From Psychrobacillus glaciei (lineage in GTDB: Bacteria > Bacillota > Bacilli > Bacillales_A > Planococcaceae), in contig NZ_CP031223.1 of NCBI RefSeq assembly GCF_008973485.1, positions 3,100,001 to 3,164,000 on the forward strand: a stretch of 64,000 nucleotides of DNA, given 5' to 3'. The notes beneath the pieces are model-generated. The model was not told the origin of the DNA. It did no database searches and saw only the letters and a list, made by a program, of their open reading frames with translations. How positions within the stretch are numbered: the stretch's first letter is position 1; every line of letters starts with the position of its first letter. The translations under genes were made by a program, and so were the position numbers. Below are positions 55,716-64,000 of the stretch, in pieces.

Positions 55716-57198
55716 TCCTAAAACCCCCATCATTTTTTCCTAATAAGCATGGGCTTCTACGATGCTTAGTAGCTTGCTCAAAAGCATAAGCAAGCTTAAT
55801 TAAAATCCCCTCACTAAAAGCAGTTCCTGCAAAAGTTACTCCGAATGGTTTTCCACTTTTCATATATCCTGCAGGCATTGCTATAGAGGGATATCCTGCT
55901 TTTGCAGATATGGTGGATCCTATGTAGGAAGGAAAAAGAATTGCATCTAGATTATATTTTTTAACAGCAAAATCGATTCCTTGTTCTTGAGAAAAATACA
56001 AGTCTTCCAATCTTGCAATTAAATATTCTGGATTTCTTAATGTATTAGGAAAATGTTCTCTCTTCTCTAGCTTATCTTGCCCGTACTTTAATGCTTTTTC
56101 TCCTAAACTTTTATTAAACTGAATTAACTCACTGAATGAATGAACAGGTAGTTGCGGAGGTAATTTCGAAAGATAATTATCCAAGCTATGTTTCAGCTCA
56201 TATAATGACACTCCCCAACTCCATTCTCTATGGAAAGAAGGAATTTCTATCTCTTGAATAACGATTGCTCCTTCATCTCCAAGTGTTTGAATGGCAGAAT
56301 TAAATAATTCTTCATCATATTCATCCGATTCATTAGAAGCAATATTGAACACACCAATTCTTGCACCTTTTAAACCATTCGTATCTAAATAAATAGTGTA
56401 ATCTTGCAGAGATCTCCCTTCACTTTTTAATGTTGCAGGATCTGATGAATCCACACCAGTTAGTGCTCCTAATAAAATTGCTGCATCGGTGACGTTTCTC
56501 GCAAATGGTCCAGCTGTATCTTGAGAATATGTAAAAGGAATAACACCTGTTCTGCTTATTAAGCCAACAGTAGGTTTAATACCAACTACTGAGTTTTGTG
56601 TAGCAGGACTAAGAATAGAAGCATCTGTCTCAGTGCCTACCGATAATACAGTGAAATTAGCAGCAACCGCTACTGCTGATCCGGAACTCGAACCTCCAAC
56701 AAAAAGATTCTCATCCCCATAAGGATTTTTTACTTGTCCACCTCTTGCACTATAGCCAGCCCACATTTCCGAAGACATTCCATTAGCTAATTCTGTCATA
56801 TTCGCCTTTCCTAAGATGATGGCACCTGCTTTGCGAAGCCGTGCAACAAGAAAAGCATCTTGAGCGCTAATATGATTTTCTAATGCTATTGTTCCTGCAC
56901 TTGTATGCATGGAGTCATTTGTTTCAATATTATCTTTCAGTAAAACTGGAATTCCATGTAAAGGTCCTCTTGATCCCTTTATCTTTCTTTCATGATCTAA
57001 TGCTTCTGCGATAAAAATGGCGTGAGGATTTATTTCCAAAACAGAGTTAATCTTTAAACCGTCTTGATCATATTTTGCGATTCTATGTAAGTAATACATG
57101 GTTAGCTCTTTTGAAGTTATTATTCCGTCTTCCATTCCGGGTTGTATTTCTTGAATGGTTAATTCTTCTCTGAAAAATTTATTAAATTTAATTTCCAT
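55705..57198 (-). CDS. amidase signature family enzyme
   Basis: 497 aa. The Ser-cisSer-Lys triad is visible: Lys in VLLKDNIET (about 88), cis-Ser in GGSSSGSAVA, nucleophile Ser in GTETDASILSPA. Closest in layout to stand-alone amidases and not to GatA, given its length and the absence of gatCB neighbours. It hydrolyses a linear amide; the substrate is unknown. The ATG overlaps the TAA stop of the Nudix gene and follows AGAGGAG. Confidence 0.9.
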   Translation of the reverse strand: MEIKFNKFFREELTIQEIQPGMEDGIITSKELTMYYLHRIAKYDQDGLKINSVLEINPHAIFIAEALDHERKIKGSRGPLHGIPVLLKDNIETNDSMHTSAGTIALENHISAQDAFLVARLRKAGAIILGKANMTELANGMSSEMWAGYSARGGQVKNPYGDENLFVGGSSSGSAVAVAANFTVLSVGTETDASILSPATQNSVVGIKPTVGLISRTGVIPFTYSQDTAGPFARNVTDAAILLGALTGVDSSDPATLKSEGRSLQDYTIYLDTNGLKGARIGVFNIASNESDEYDEELFNSAIQTLGDEGAIVIQEIEIPSFHREWSWGVSLYELKHSLDNYLSKLPPQLPVHSFSELIQFNKSLGEKALKYGQDKLEKREHFPNTLRNPEYLIARLEDLYFSQEQGIDFAVKKYNLDAILFPSYIGSTISAKAGYPSIAMPAGYMKSGKPFGVTFAGTAFSEGILIKLAYAFEQATKHRRSPCLLGKNDGGFRNEH

Positions 57199-57632
57199 TA
57201 ATACTCTCCTCTGATCCTCAAAGCCTCGGCTGCAACAATACTGTCGCGCAAATAATATTGTATTTCTTCGTTTTTAACAATTTCATCCGTCGTCATCCAG
57301 TGAATCGATTCCACCTCATCCGGACTTTTTGCGTACGGTTCCCCTTTATCGAATTCACAAAGAAATACAATGTCCACAACTTCTTTGCCATTTGCTAAAA
57401 CAAAAGAAGTATTTCGTACATATTGAATAGGATCCTTCACTTCCACCCCAACTTCTTCAAATAACTCACGTCGAAGTGTTCTCTCCAAAATATTTTGAGA
57501 ATCACCTTCTTGTTCTACAGTTCCACCTACTAAGGCCAATCCTCCTCCAGCATGCGCTTCCTTTGTGCTCCTTCTAATTAAGAGCCACTTATCCTCTTTA
57601 AATACTGCACCTTCCACATTTATAAAAAACAT
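57198..57632 (-). CDS. Nudix hydrolase
   Basis: 144 aa. The Nudix box is complete, although with a longer loop before it: VGGTVEQEGDSQNILE then RRELFEEVGVEV. ATG behind AAGGAG. It is the first gene of the five-gene operon Nudix-amidase-methyltransferase-metalloprotease-methyltransferase. Substrate unknown. Confidence 0.88.
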   Translation of the reverse strand: MFFINVEGAVFKEDKWLLIRRSTKEAHAGGGLALVGGTVEQEGDSQNILERTLRRELFEEVGVEVKDPIQYVRNTSFVLANGKEVVDIVFLCEFDKGEPYAKSPDEVESIHWMTTDEIVKNEEIQYYLRDSIVAAEALRIRGEY

Positions 57633-57712
57633 TTGTATTCTCCTTCCACAAAGCCATTATGTATTCTTCGTGATGTGTAACAATATTTCCTTTTCTTTTT
57701 ACAAAAAGCATA

Positions 57713-57751
57713 AAAAAACTGACAACCCTGTATTAGGGTTATCAGTTTTTT
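57713..57751 (-). terminator. terminator of the DUF378 gene
   Basis: AAAAAACTGAcAACCCT / AGGGTTaTCAGTTTTTT with a five-base loop, next to the stop of the gene at 57760. Confidence 0.85.
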
Positions 57752-57759
57752 ATTGCAGG

Positions 57760-58083
57760 CTAATCTTTATCATAGTCCTTTTTAGAAACGTCCTTTATAT
57801 CTGTAAAGTCTGGTTCCTCACCAAGTTCAGTACCAAGATTAGGATTTCTGTAGCTTTTATGATCTCTGTCTGTAACTACATCCACGTCTCCTACAGGGTC
57901 AAACAGAAGTGGTAAGCATAGTAGTCCACTTAAACCAACAAGACCAAAAATAATTCTAGATAATCCTGCTGTCTCTCCACCAAAGATGGAGGAGACTAAA
58001 TCGTACTTGAAAAATCCTATTAGACCCCAGTTGATTGCACCGATTATTACTAATACTAAAGCAATCCGAGATATAATTCTCAT
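57760..58083 (-). CDS. yuzA: DUF378 membrane protein (YuzA-like)
   Basis: 107 aa. The DUF378 core is the first 65 residues with two membrane helices and the motif GAINWGLIGFFKYDLVSSIFG, typical of YuzA-like proteins. An extra acidic tail of about 40 residues (DVDVVTDRDHKSYRNP...) extends beyond the usual length. Function unknown. AAGGAGGTG precedes the ATG. Confidence 0.85.
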   Translation of the reverse strand: MRIISRIALVLVIIGAINWGLIGFFKYDLVSSIFGGETAGLSRIIFGLVGLSGLLCLPLLFDPVGDVDVVTDRDHKSYRNPNLGTELGEEPDFTDIKDVSKKDYDKD

Positions 58084-58143
58084 GGATTAACACCTCCTTT
58101 TTTTTATGCAAAGGAAGGAAAGAATACCTTCCTTTACGAATCT

Positions 58144-58320
58144 TTAGCGACGATGTTCGACTAAATCGATTGCCCCTAATACAATATGGGCTAAACCAAA
58201 GCCAATAATCGAACCCGATATTAACGGTGTAATGCTTCTATTATTACGCAATACCACACCCGTAGTTGTTACGGCTGTCCCAAGTACCGTAGGGATTAAA
58301 CCTTCACGTAAATTCTCCAT
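58144..58320 (-). CDS. small conserved hydrophobic protein (58 aa)
   Basis: ATG at 58320 with AAAGGAG ahead. The peptide begins MENLREGLIPTVLGTAVTTTG and has a second hydrophobic part (SGSIIGFGLAHIVLGAIDLV) ending in EHRR. The pattern NLREGLIPT...GFGLAHIVLGAIDLV is conserved in short Bacillus proteins that are often, without basis, named asparagine synthase. Two membrane helices are likely. It lies 60 bp upstream of the DUF378 gene on the same strand. Confidence 0.75.
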   Translation of the reverse strand: MENLREGLIPTVLGTAVTTTGVVLRNNRSITPLISGSIIGFGLAHIVLGAIDLVEHRR

Positions 58321-58542
58321 AAAAACACTCCTTTCGTTAATTGCTATGATTCGCCCTTATCTTTCGCAATTAACACCCGTTTAATACAGACCAATGAAAT
58401 TAATGTTTTATAAAAATTTTTTGTATTAAAAAGGGCTTTTATTAATATGTGCTAAAATTATTAATTTATTTTCGAAACGTTTTTATAAAATCAAAAAAGT
58501 CGATATCCTGATTGTTAAGGAATCGACTCTTCATTATTCTGC

Positions 58543-59472
58543 TTAACTGGAAGCATTCTTTTGTATATGAACACCAGCAATCCACCAATCGATCCCCACA
58601 AAATCCAATCGATTTTTCTTCCCATTCAACACATCTAGACCATGAGATGTTAACTCTAACTTAGCATTTGATGGAGAAAGTTTATAATTTGGCAAAGGAA
58701 GATCACTTGAAAGTAACGGATTCATTCCCTTCATTAATTCGTTTAAAATAGCAGCAAAATGCAAATCACTTAATCCGTCATTCACTCTTTTTTCAGTTAC
58801 GATTTTAAATAACCCGTAGAATTGACATACTCCTTCGTTAATTAGTTGTAGAGATAAAAGTTCAACTTCATTTAGGCCCGTTTTTGAAGAAGGAAAATAA
58901 CTTCCATGCTCTTTAAAAACTGGAAGTAGAAAAGGAAGAAAATGCTGTTCTGTTTGAATCCATTTTTCAATATCCTCTTTATTATTCGAGTTATACGCAA
59001 TCCAACCTGAAACAGCCTCACGAATTTGTTCCTTTGTTATCTCTTTTTTATCATCTACTAGCGCCGTTAATTGTTGGGAAGTTAACTGACCCAATCCATG
59101 GAAAGGATAAATACCAGGGTATTGGTCAATACTTATCATTGATAGTTTTTCAAATTCCATTGAGGATAGTACTGTTAATAGATACATGAGCATCGTTTGG
59201 TCATACCGATCATGTTCAAACCAAAGAACAACCTCATCATTTGTCGATATATTTTTTAGAAGGGAATCTTGTTTTTCACAATTGGAAATAAAAAATGCTT
59301 CAGGAATACCTAGTCTTTCCTCGAAAAAAATCGCACGCTTTTGTATTTGCTCCTCTTTTGACCATTCTAAATTTAATGGACCAAAATCATACATTTCTCT
59401 CCACACAATAATTTCGCCATCTATTCCTTGAATCTTATTTCCTACTGCATCTCCATTTACAATATGTATCAT
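58543..59472 (-). CDS. DUF1835 domain protein
   Basis: 309 aa with ATG at 59472 behind AAGGTGG. The N-terminal DUF1835 domain begins IHIVNGDAVG and includes WREMYDFGPL and EVVLWFEHDRYDQTML; the C-terminal half matches the DUF3658-type partner (GLNEVELLSLQLINEGV...LELTSHGLDVLNG). Soluble, function unknown. It is monocistronic and divergent from the SDR gene. Confidence 0.8.
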   Translation of the reverse strand: MIHIVNGDAVGNKIQGIDGEIIVWREMYDFGPLNLEWSKEEQIQKRAIFFEERLGIPEAFFISNCEKQDSLLKNISTNDEVVLWFEHDRYDQTMLMYLLTVLSSMEFEKLSMISIDQYPGIYPFHGLGQLTSQQLTALVDDKKEITKEQIREAVSGWIAYNSNNKEDIEKWIQTEQHFLPFLLPVFKEHGSYFPSSKTGLNEVELLSLQLINEGVCQFYGLFKIVTEKRVNDGLSDLHFAAILNELMKGMNPLLSSDLPLPNYKLSPSNAKLELTSHGLDVLNGKKNRLDFVGIDWWIAGVHIQKNASS

Positions 59473-59671
59473 GTACATCCACCTTCATTTCTATTCGTAT
59501 TTTCAAGCCTTTCAACAACCCATTGCTTTCTAATTCTCCATTAATTAAACTTTTTCCTTTTTATCACTCTAAAATTTGAAACTAGCTCTGGAACAAATGG
59601 ACTTATCCTTATTACGTTCCAAGATCAAATAAAAATGTGTTAAAATATGGTTATTAAAGGAGGAGGAGTAT

Positions 59672-60439
59672 TTGAATAGCAATAAAATTGCAGTTATTAC
59701 TGGAGCAAGTCGCTTAAAGGGAATAGGAGCCGCAATTTGTAGAGAACTTGCTGATGTGGGCTATGATATATTTTTTTCATACTGGACTAGTTATGACAAA
59801 GAAATGCCTTGGAACATAAATATAGAAGAACCTATCTTGTTAAAAGAAGAATTATCAAAAAAAGGTGTTGAAGTATCGAGTTTGGAACTAGATTTATCTA
59901 ATCCAAATGCATCTCAGCAACTTATTAATGCTGTAATTGAAAAACTTGGCCCTCCCACAGTTTTAATTAATAATGCTGCATATTCAACTAATAATAACTT
60001 TGCTAGTTTAACACACGAAGAATTAGATAAGCATTATATGATCAATGTTCGTGCTACTACACTTTTAAGTATTGAATTTGCTAAGCAGTTCAGTAATTCA
60101 CATGGTGGAAGAATTATTAACCTTACTTCTGGACAATTTCGGGGACCAATGCCTGGTGAATTAGCTTACGCAACCACAAAAGGAGCAGTAGATGCATTAA
60201 CCCTAACTCTTTCAGCAGAACTAGCTCCACTTGGAATCACAGTAAATGCGGTGAATCCAGGTCCAACAGATACAGGTTGGATGAGCGAAAAAACAAAAAA
60301 AGAGCTCTTACCTTTGTTTCCTTTTGGTAGATTGGGAGACCCAGGGGATGTAGCTAGAATTATTAAGTTTTTAGTAAGTGAGGAGGCAGAATGGATAACT
60401 GGGCAAGTAATTAATTCAGAAGGCGGTTTTAAAAGGTAA
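59672..60439 (+). CDS. short-chain dehydrogenase/reductase
   Basis: 255 aa from a TTG start, five nt after GGAGGAGG. The cofactor motif is TGASRLKGIGAAI, with two residues more than the canonical TGxxxGxG, as in some reductases. LINNAAY, the catalytic Ser in NLTSGQFR and YATTKGA (Y-x3-K) follow. The C-terminal GQVINSEGGF is typical. The arrangement resembles 3-oxoacyl-ACP-reductase-like SDRs; the substrate is unknown. A terminator follows. Confidence 0.88.
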   Translation: MNSNKIAVITGASRLKGIGAAICRELADVGYDIFFSYWTSYDKEMPWNINIEEPILLKEELSKKGVEVSSLELDLSNPNASQQLINAVIEKLGPPTVLINNAAYSTNNNFASLTHEELDKHYMINVRATTLLSIEFAKQFSNSHGGRIINLTSGQFRGPMPGELAYATTKGAVDALTLTLSAELAPLGITVNAVNPGPTDTGWMSEKTKKELLPLFPFGRLGDPGDVARIIKFLVSEEAEWITGQVINSEGGFKR

Positions 60440-60451
60440 ATTTTTATATGT

Positions 60452-60489
60452 AAAAAAGCGTCTTTACCTATTGTAAAAACGCTCTTTTT
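60452..60489. terminator. bidirectional terminator between SDR and EamA genes
   Basis: AGCGTcTTTAC-CTATT-GTAAAaACGCT flanked by A6 and T5. Confidence 0.8.
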
Positions 60490-60490
60490 C

Positions 60491-61372
60491 TTAAATTACT
60501 TCTTCTATACTTTTCTTTTTCAAAAAACCAAATTTAGTTTCAGAAATAATTATGGCACAAAGAATAAGAGTTGCACCTATAATCATTTTAAAAGTCATTA
60601 CTTCACTTAAAATTATAATTGAAAATGCCATTCCCCAGAAGGATTCTGTTGATAAAATAATTGCTGCTTTTGTTTCCGAAAGGTATTTTTGAGCAACTGT
60701 TTGCATTAAAAAAGCGATCGTAGTTGAAAAAACGCCTAGATAAAGTAGATTGAACATTCCTTCTGTTTCCAAAGAAAAAGAAGATTCCCCTCTAAACAGA
60801 ATAACAGTACATCCAACAATAGCTGCCACTATCATTTGAACAATCGTAAGAGCAACGGGATCCTCATTTTTTACAAACTTAGATGTATAAAATATGTGAA
60901 ATGCAAAACAAATCGCACAACATATAGTTAGCATGTCCCCTACATTAATTTCAGAGGATAACTTAAGAGATAATACCGCTATACCAATTACGGCCAGAAT
61001 AGCACCAATTAATTCGAACATATCGATTTTCCTCTTATAGAAGAAAAATCCGATAAAAGGTACAATTACAACGTTTACTGATGTTAAGAATGCATTTTTC
61101 GAAGGAGTCGTATATTGCAGCCCTACAGTTTGAAGAGCAAAACCAAGATATAGAATGATTCCTAATAACGTTCCTTTAATTATTATACTTTTATCTACTT
61201 TCTTCAGCTTTTTGTAAAACAAAATACTTAAAATAACAGCACCAATTACGAACCGCCCCGCTAAAATCTGATAGGGAGTATAGTATTCTAGCGATATGGC
61301 GGTCGAAACAAATCCACTTCCCCATATAATTGCTATAATAATCAACATTATTTCACCAATATATTTTTGCAT
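60491..61372 (-). CDS. EamA/DMT family transporter
   Basis: 293 aa with about ten membrane helices in two EamA halves. The first helix has IIWGSGFVSTAISLEYY and the end of the first half GLQYTTPSKNAFLTSVNVVIVP, both typical of the drug/metabolite exporters. The second half starts near residue 150. Substrate unknown. The ATG at 61372 is chosen; TTG and GTG starts four and three codons earlier are possible. It converges on the SDR gene. Confidence 0.87.
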   Translation of the reverse strand: MQKYIGEIMLIIIAIIWGSGFVSTAISLEYYTPYQILAGRFVIGAVILSILFYKKLKKVDKSIIIKGTLLGIILYLGFALQTVGLQYTTPSKNAFLTSVNVVIVPFIGFFFYKRKIDMFELIGAILAVIGIAVLSLKLSSEINVGDMLTICCAICFAFHIFYTSKFVKNEDPVALTIVQMIVAAIVGCTVILFRGESSFSLETEGMFNLLYLGVFSTTIAFLMQTVAQKYLSETKAAIILSTESFWGMAFSIIILSEVMTFKMIIGATLILCAIIISETKFGFLKKKSIEEVI

Positions 61373-61546
61373 GTAATTCACCAACCTTTTTTCAATATTC
61401 TTAGTATAACGTAATATCTTTTAAAAAAAGTGACTAATTTCTACAATATTCGCACAAGTAGAAGAAGCTGCTATCAACTATGAAGTATTACGCCAAAAAT
61501 TTTTCCTAATTGGCCACATTTTTATTCATTCTTTACAAAAGTGCAT

Positions 61547-61574
61547 AAAAAAAAGACCATTATTTTGGTCTTTT
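61547..61574 (-). terminator. terminator of the DUF2089 operon
   Basis: AAGACC-AAAATAAT-GGTCTT followed by a run of T on the minus strand, about 20 bp past the last stop. Confidence 0.75.
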
Positions 61575-61595
61575 CATCAAAATCTTTATTTGAGT

Positions 61596-61877
61596 TTATA
61601 ACCTTATAAAAACTTCTGTTCCATCTTTTGCTTTAACGTCGACTATATTAAGCCCTCTATGCCTTTTCAGTTCATTTACAATTTCTTTTAGTTCATTTTT
61701 GTTAAATTGTGGAATCATAAATGGTATTTCTTTTTCCTTCATACTTTCTTTCGTCCATTTGTTTATCATTTTATTCAACAATTGTGAAGAAAGTATAGTA
61801 ATACAGATGTTTAACACAAGATAAGGAACTGGAATGGAGAGTCTTACTGCTTTTGATTTCACTTTTACGTTTAGCAT
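61596..61877 (-). CDS. hypothetical protein with one membrane helix
   Basis: 93 aa. A basic start (MLNVKVKSKAVRL) and a hydrophobic segment (about 15-35), then a soluble part ending KDGTEVFIRL. The end resembles that of the next gene upstream (NGDTISVTIE), so the two may share a small beta-hairpin domain. The ribosome binding site is weak. Last gene of the three-gene operon. Confidence 0.65.
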   Translation of the reverse strand: MLNVKVKSKAVRLSIPVPYLVLNICITILSSQLLNKMINKWTKESMKEKEIPFMIPQFNKNELKEIVNELKRHRGLNIVDVKAKDGTEVFIRL

Positions 61878-61886
61878 ATGGGTACT

Positions 61887-62273
61887 CTATTCAATCGTAA
61901 CGGAAATTGTGTCGCCATTTGCAGATCTAACATCGACAATTTGTCCGTCTAATTCATTTTCAATTGCATCCAAAATTAAACTAATATCGATATCCTTTAC
62001 AAATTTTTGCGATTGAGGAATACTCGAAGCAATATTGTGACCAGCTAATAATACAACTTTCACAAGCTTAATTGGCAAATTGACATTAACATTGTCATTT
62101 TCAGCAGAAACAACACGTACTTTCAACATTTTGTCTGTATAGGAAGATGACTTTGGTGCAGTAGTACTTCCAGATTCTCTAACTTTTAATACTTGGATAA
62201 GCTCAGATGCCTTTGCTGCATCCACTTTCCCTTCCTGTACCATATTTAATACTTTTTCAATTTCTGCATTCAT
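61887..62273 (-). CDS. SHOCT-like helical hairpin protein
   Basis: 128 aa. The first 30 residues (IEKVLNMVQEGKVDAAKASELIQVLK) form the same short helical module as the N-terminus of YvlB at 23.4 kb and the C-terminus of the DUF2089 gene next to it. A Ser-rich linker follows, then a region with LPIKLVKVVLLAGHNIASSIP. Function unknown; the operon context suggests an envelope or membrane stress regulator system. AGGGGG precedes the ATG. Confidence 0.75.
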   Translation of the reverse strand: MNAEIEKVLNMVQEGKVDAAKASELIQVLKVRESGSTTAPKSSSYTDKMLKVRVVSAENDNVNVNLPIKLVKVVLLAGHNIASSIPQSQKFVKDIDISLILDAIENELDGQIVDVRSANGDTISVTIE

Positions 62274-62285
62274 CTCTAATTCCCC

Positions 62286-62651
62286 CTATTCATCTTTTAA
62301 AAGCTTAAGCGCTTCTTCCGAAGTTATTTCTCCGCTTTCTAACATTTCAATAACTTTTTTCTCGTCCACTTCGTTTTTCTTCTTTGTTTCGTATCCAAGG
62401 GAACTAACAACCTCATTAAGTTTTCCACGAACTGTTGGATATGAAATCCCCAATTCCTTTTCAACTTCCTTAATATTGCCTCGACATGTTAGAAATACTT
62501 CAACAAATCGAAGTTGTTCACTTGAAAGGGAAGCCAATTTGGATAATTCAAATTCATTTTCAATCGTTGTTTGACAATGAGAGCAATGCAGCTTCGTGAT
62601 TTTTAATGTTTCACTACATACAGGGCAATGACTAATAACTGGATATCCCAT
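62286..62651 (-). CDS. DUF2089 family putative transcriptional regulator
   Basis: 121 aa. N-terminal zinc-ribbon-like Cys pairs (CPVCSETL and LHCSHCQTT), then a helix-turn-helix region with CRGNIKEVEKELGISYPTVRGKLNEV. The last 25 residues (EKKVIEMLESGEITSEEALKLLKD) are the SHOCT-like hairpin shared with the neighbouring gene and YvlB. It probably binds DNA and controls its own operon. ATG at 62651 follows GGAGGG by about 13 nt; an ATG at 62675 in frame is possible. Confidence 0.85.
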   Translation of the reverse strand: MGYPVISHCPVCSETLKITKLHCSHCQTTIENEFELSKLASLSSEQLRFVEVFLTCRGNIKEVEKELGISYPTVRGKLNEVVSSLGYETKKKNEVDEKKVIEMLESGEITSEEALKLLKDE

Positions 62652-62884
62652 ATAACTGTTAATCCCTCCTTTCATTTGTATTCATCATATATCATCTTAT
62701 TAATAAAATCAATATGCAAATTAATATTATTAATATTTTTATTTAAATTATTAAACATGATTAATACGTACGTAAATATAGCGGTATTTGTTATTACTTT
62801 GGAAATAAAACAAATGAAAAATCATCTTCTTTCTACAAAATATTTGTAATGAAAGATGCTTCACTTTAGATAATGAAATAATAG

Positions 62885-62934
62885 AAAAAAACAGCCCACG
62901 AATACCAAATGTTAATGGCTCTCGTGGACTGTTT
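62885..62934 (-). terminator. terminator of the ABC exporter operon
   Basis: AAACAGtCCACGA...TCGTGGgCTGTTT on the minus strand followed by TTTTCTATTATT, just past the ATPase stop. Confidence 0.75.
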
Positions 62935-62944
62935 CTAATTTAGA

Positions 62945-63619
62945 TTATAAAACTAATCCATCTTTCATTGTAATGATATGATCCGCGTAAGGCAGCATCT
63001 CTTCGTCATGGGTTACCATTAACGTTGTAATGTTCAACGTTTTCGTCAACTCTCGAATCAATGTCATGACGTCTTTAGATCTTTTTGAGTCTAAACTTGC
63101 TGTTGGCTCATCCGCAAATAGCATTTTAGGCTTGTGGATGATTGCACGGGCAATTGCCACTCGCTGTTTTTCTCCTCCTGATAATGATGCAGGGTAAGCT
63201 TCTTTTCGATGATCCATATCTACCAATTTGAGTATTTTTTCAACTTCTTCTTTTTGTACGCGTTTGCTCGTCTTCGTTTCTGACACGTCTAGCATTAGCA
63301 TTAGTTGTTCCTCTACTGTGAGGAAAGGTACGAGATGGGATGATTGAAAGACAAATCCAAACTCGCTTGCTCTGATTTTTCGAATCTGCTCTTGGTTCAT
63401 GTTGGTCATATTTTTCCCTTGGAAGATTACTTTGCCATCTGATGCGCGTTGCAGTCCTGCGGCGATGGTAAGGATTGTACTTTTACCAGATCCAGATGCA
63501 CCTACTAAGGCTGTTATTTCTCCTTCTTTAAGAGAAAGGTTAATACCTTTTAATACCTGTTCTTCCACTTCGCCATTTTTGAACGTTTTTGTTACTTCAT
63601 CAATTGTAAAGATTGTCAT
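62945..63619 (-). CDS. ABC transporter ATP-binding protein (MacB/LolD-like)
   Basis: 224 aa. Walker A GASGSGKST, Q-loop FVFQSSHLVPFLTVEEQL, signature SLSGGEKQRVAIARA, Walker B MLFADEPTASLD and switch His in MVTHDEEML are all present. This belongs to the MacB/FtsE-type group that works with FtsX-like permeases. The ATG at 63619 (AGAGGTG ahead) is one base past the stop of the permease gene. The in-frame extension upstream lacks a ribosome binding site. Confidence 0.92.
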   Translation of the reverse strand: MTIFTIDEVTKTFKNGEVEEQVLKGINLSLKEGEITALVGASGSGKSTILTIAAGLQRASDGKVIFQGKNMTNMNQEQIRKIRASEFGFVFQSSHLVPFLTVEEQLMLMLDVSETKTSKRVQKEEVEKILKLVDMDHRKEAYPASLSGGEKQRVAIARAIIHKPKMLFADEPTASLDSKRSKDVMTLIRELTKTLNITTLMVTHDEEMLPYADHIITMKDGLVL

Positions 63620-63620
63620 A

Positions 63621-64000
63621 TTACACCTCTCCTTGTTGGATAGCTTGCAGTGGTTCAACTTTTTTAATTTGAAGACCAGAAAGCGTTGCGCCAATAAATC
63701 CGATGATTAAGAATATGATCGATAATTGAATAGTTGTTCCGAGTGTTAAACTGAAAGGCATTCCTTCAGGCGCAATCGTCGCAAAACCTTGGCTTAACGC
63801 AACGGACAATACAAGTGCAATCACGGTGATGACAATCATTTGGTACCACATCATACCGAACAATCGGCTTGTTTTAACACCTAGAGCTTTCAAGATTCCG
63901 TATAACCCAATCTTTTGAACGTTCATCATGTAGAAGAATATTGCGAACAACATACCACTAATGACAACCAAAAACCAAACAATCATATTCAGTGACATCT
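63621..64000 (-). CDS. ABC transporter permease, FtsX family (partial, cut by window end)
   Basis: The C-terminal 125 or so residues are in the window. They show three membrane helices and the FtsX-domain pattern VQKIGLYGILKALGVKTSRLFGMMWYQMIVI, ending KKVEPLQAIQQGE. It pairs with the ATPase gene one base downstream as an exporter of the MacB type. The start lies outside the window. Confidence 0.88.
   Translation of the reverse strand, partial: MSLNMIVWFLVVISGMLFAIFFYMMNVQKIGLYGILKALGVKTSRLFGMMWYQMIVITVIALVLSVALSQGFATIAPEGMPFSLTLGTTIQLSIIFLIIGFIGATLSGLQIKKVEPLQAIQQGEV

Overview
The window reads as a chromosomal segment of a low-GC Gram-positive bacterium of the Bacillales, most likely of the Planococcaceae/Bacillaceae type (Psychrobacillus- or Lysinibacillus-like). 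The evidence is gene content and order: clpP, crh, whiA, yvcK, rapZ, yvcI, trxB, a TPR protein, the his operon, yvoF, ppaX, yvoD, lgt, hprK, yvlB, uvrA and uvrB follow the Bacillus subtilis order closely. comK, yuxH, csaA and yndGHJ homologues are also present. Start sites have strong AGGAGG-type ribosome binding sites and TTG/GTG starts are frequent.

Layout. 1-1.2 kb: a membrane-anchored metallophosphoesterase and tRNA-Arg(CCG). 1.3-2.0 kb: clpP with a CtsR operator. 2.03-3.45 kb: a non-coding array of about 14 contiguous 103-bp units, each built from five roughly 21-bp subunits. 3.5-7.1 kb: yvcI-rapZ-yvcK-whiA-crh (minus strand), the carbon-flux and envelope control cluster. 7.8-10.4 kb: trxB and a TPR protein. 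10.6-16.4 kb: hisZ-G-D-B-A-IE, in which hisH and hisF are absent and hisD is separated from hisB by about 680 bp of repeats. A TrpR-like palindrome (CTAG-N4-CTAG) lies just downstream of the his promoter. 17.8-21.6 kb: hprK-lgt-yvoD-ppaX-yvoF. 21.8-28.8 kb: an amidase, yvlB, uvrA, uvrB with a LexA box, and an IDEAL-domain protein. 29-35 kb: comK, yuxH, an enoyl-CoA hydratase, an FAD oxidase and a half-size MFS protein. 35-42 kb: small membrane proteins, a methyltransferase, a phosphatase, a Nudix protein and yndG-yndH-yndJ.

The accessory core is 42.0-52.8 kb. It holds about nine short genes, nearly all on the minus strand (tiny membrane peptides, lipoproteins, membrane proteins, csaA, a secreted propeller protein). 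Almost every gene is followed by a copy of one repeat site. The site consists of a terminator-like hairpin with GCTTTACT/AGTAAAGC arms plus a small AACTAAC...GTTAGTT hairpin. Several genes have their stop codon inside the repeat. Two apparently identical ORF-less group II introns sit inside two copies of the small hairpin. An IS110-family transposase gene lies in the array, and its upstream putative bridge-RNA region contains two 10-nt strings that also occur in the sites. An exact 18-bp inverted repeat brackets the whole interval. This resembles an integron cassette array without a visible integrase and is the main candidate for an undescribed system.

52.8-57.6 kb: an anchored hypothetical protein, then an operon Nudix-amidase-methyltransferase-metalloprotease-methyltransferase. 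57.7-64 kb: DUF378 (YuzA-like), a 58-aa hydrophobic protein, DUF1835, an SDR oxidoreductase, an EamA exporter, a DUF2089 regulator operon and the start of an ABC exporter.

Several other dispersed non-coding repeat families lie in the intergenic regions, including one with compensatory hairpin changes that suggest an RNA structure.
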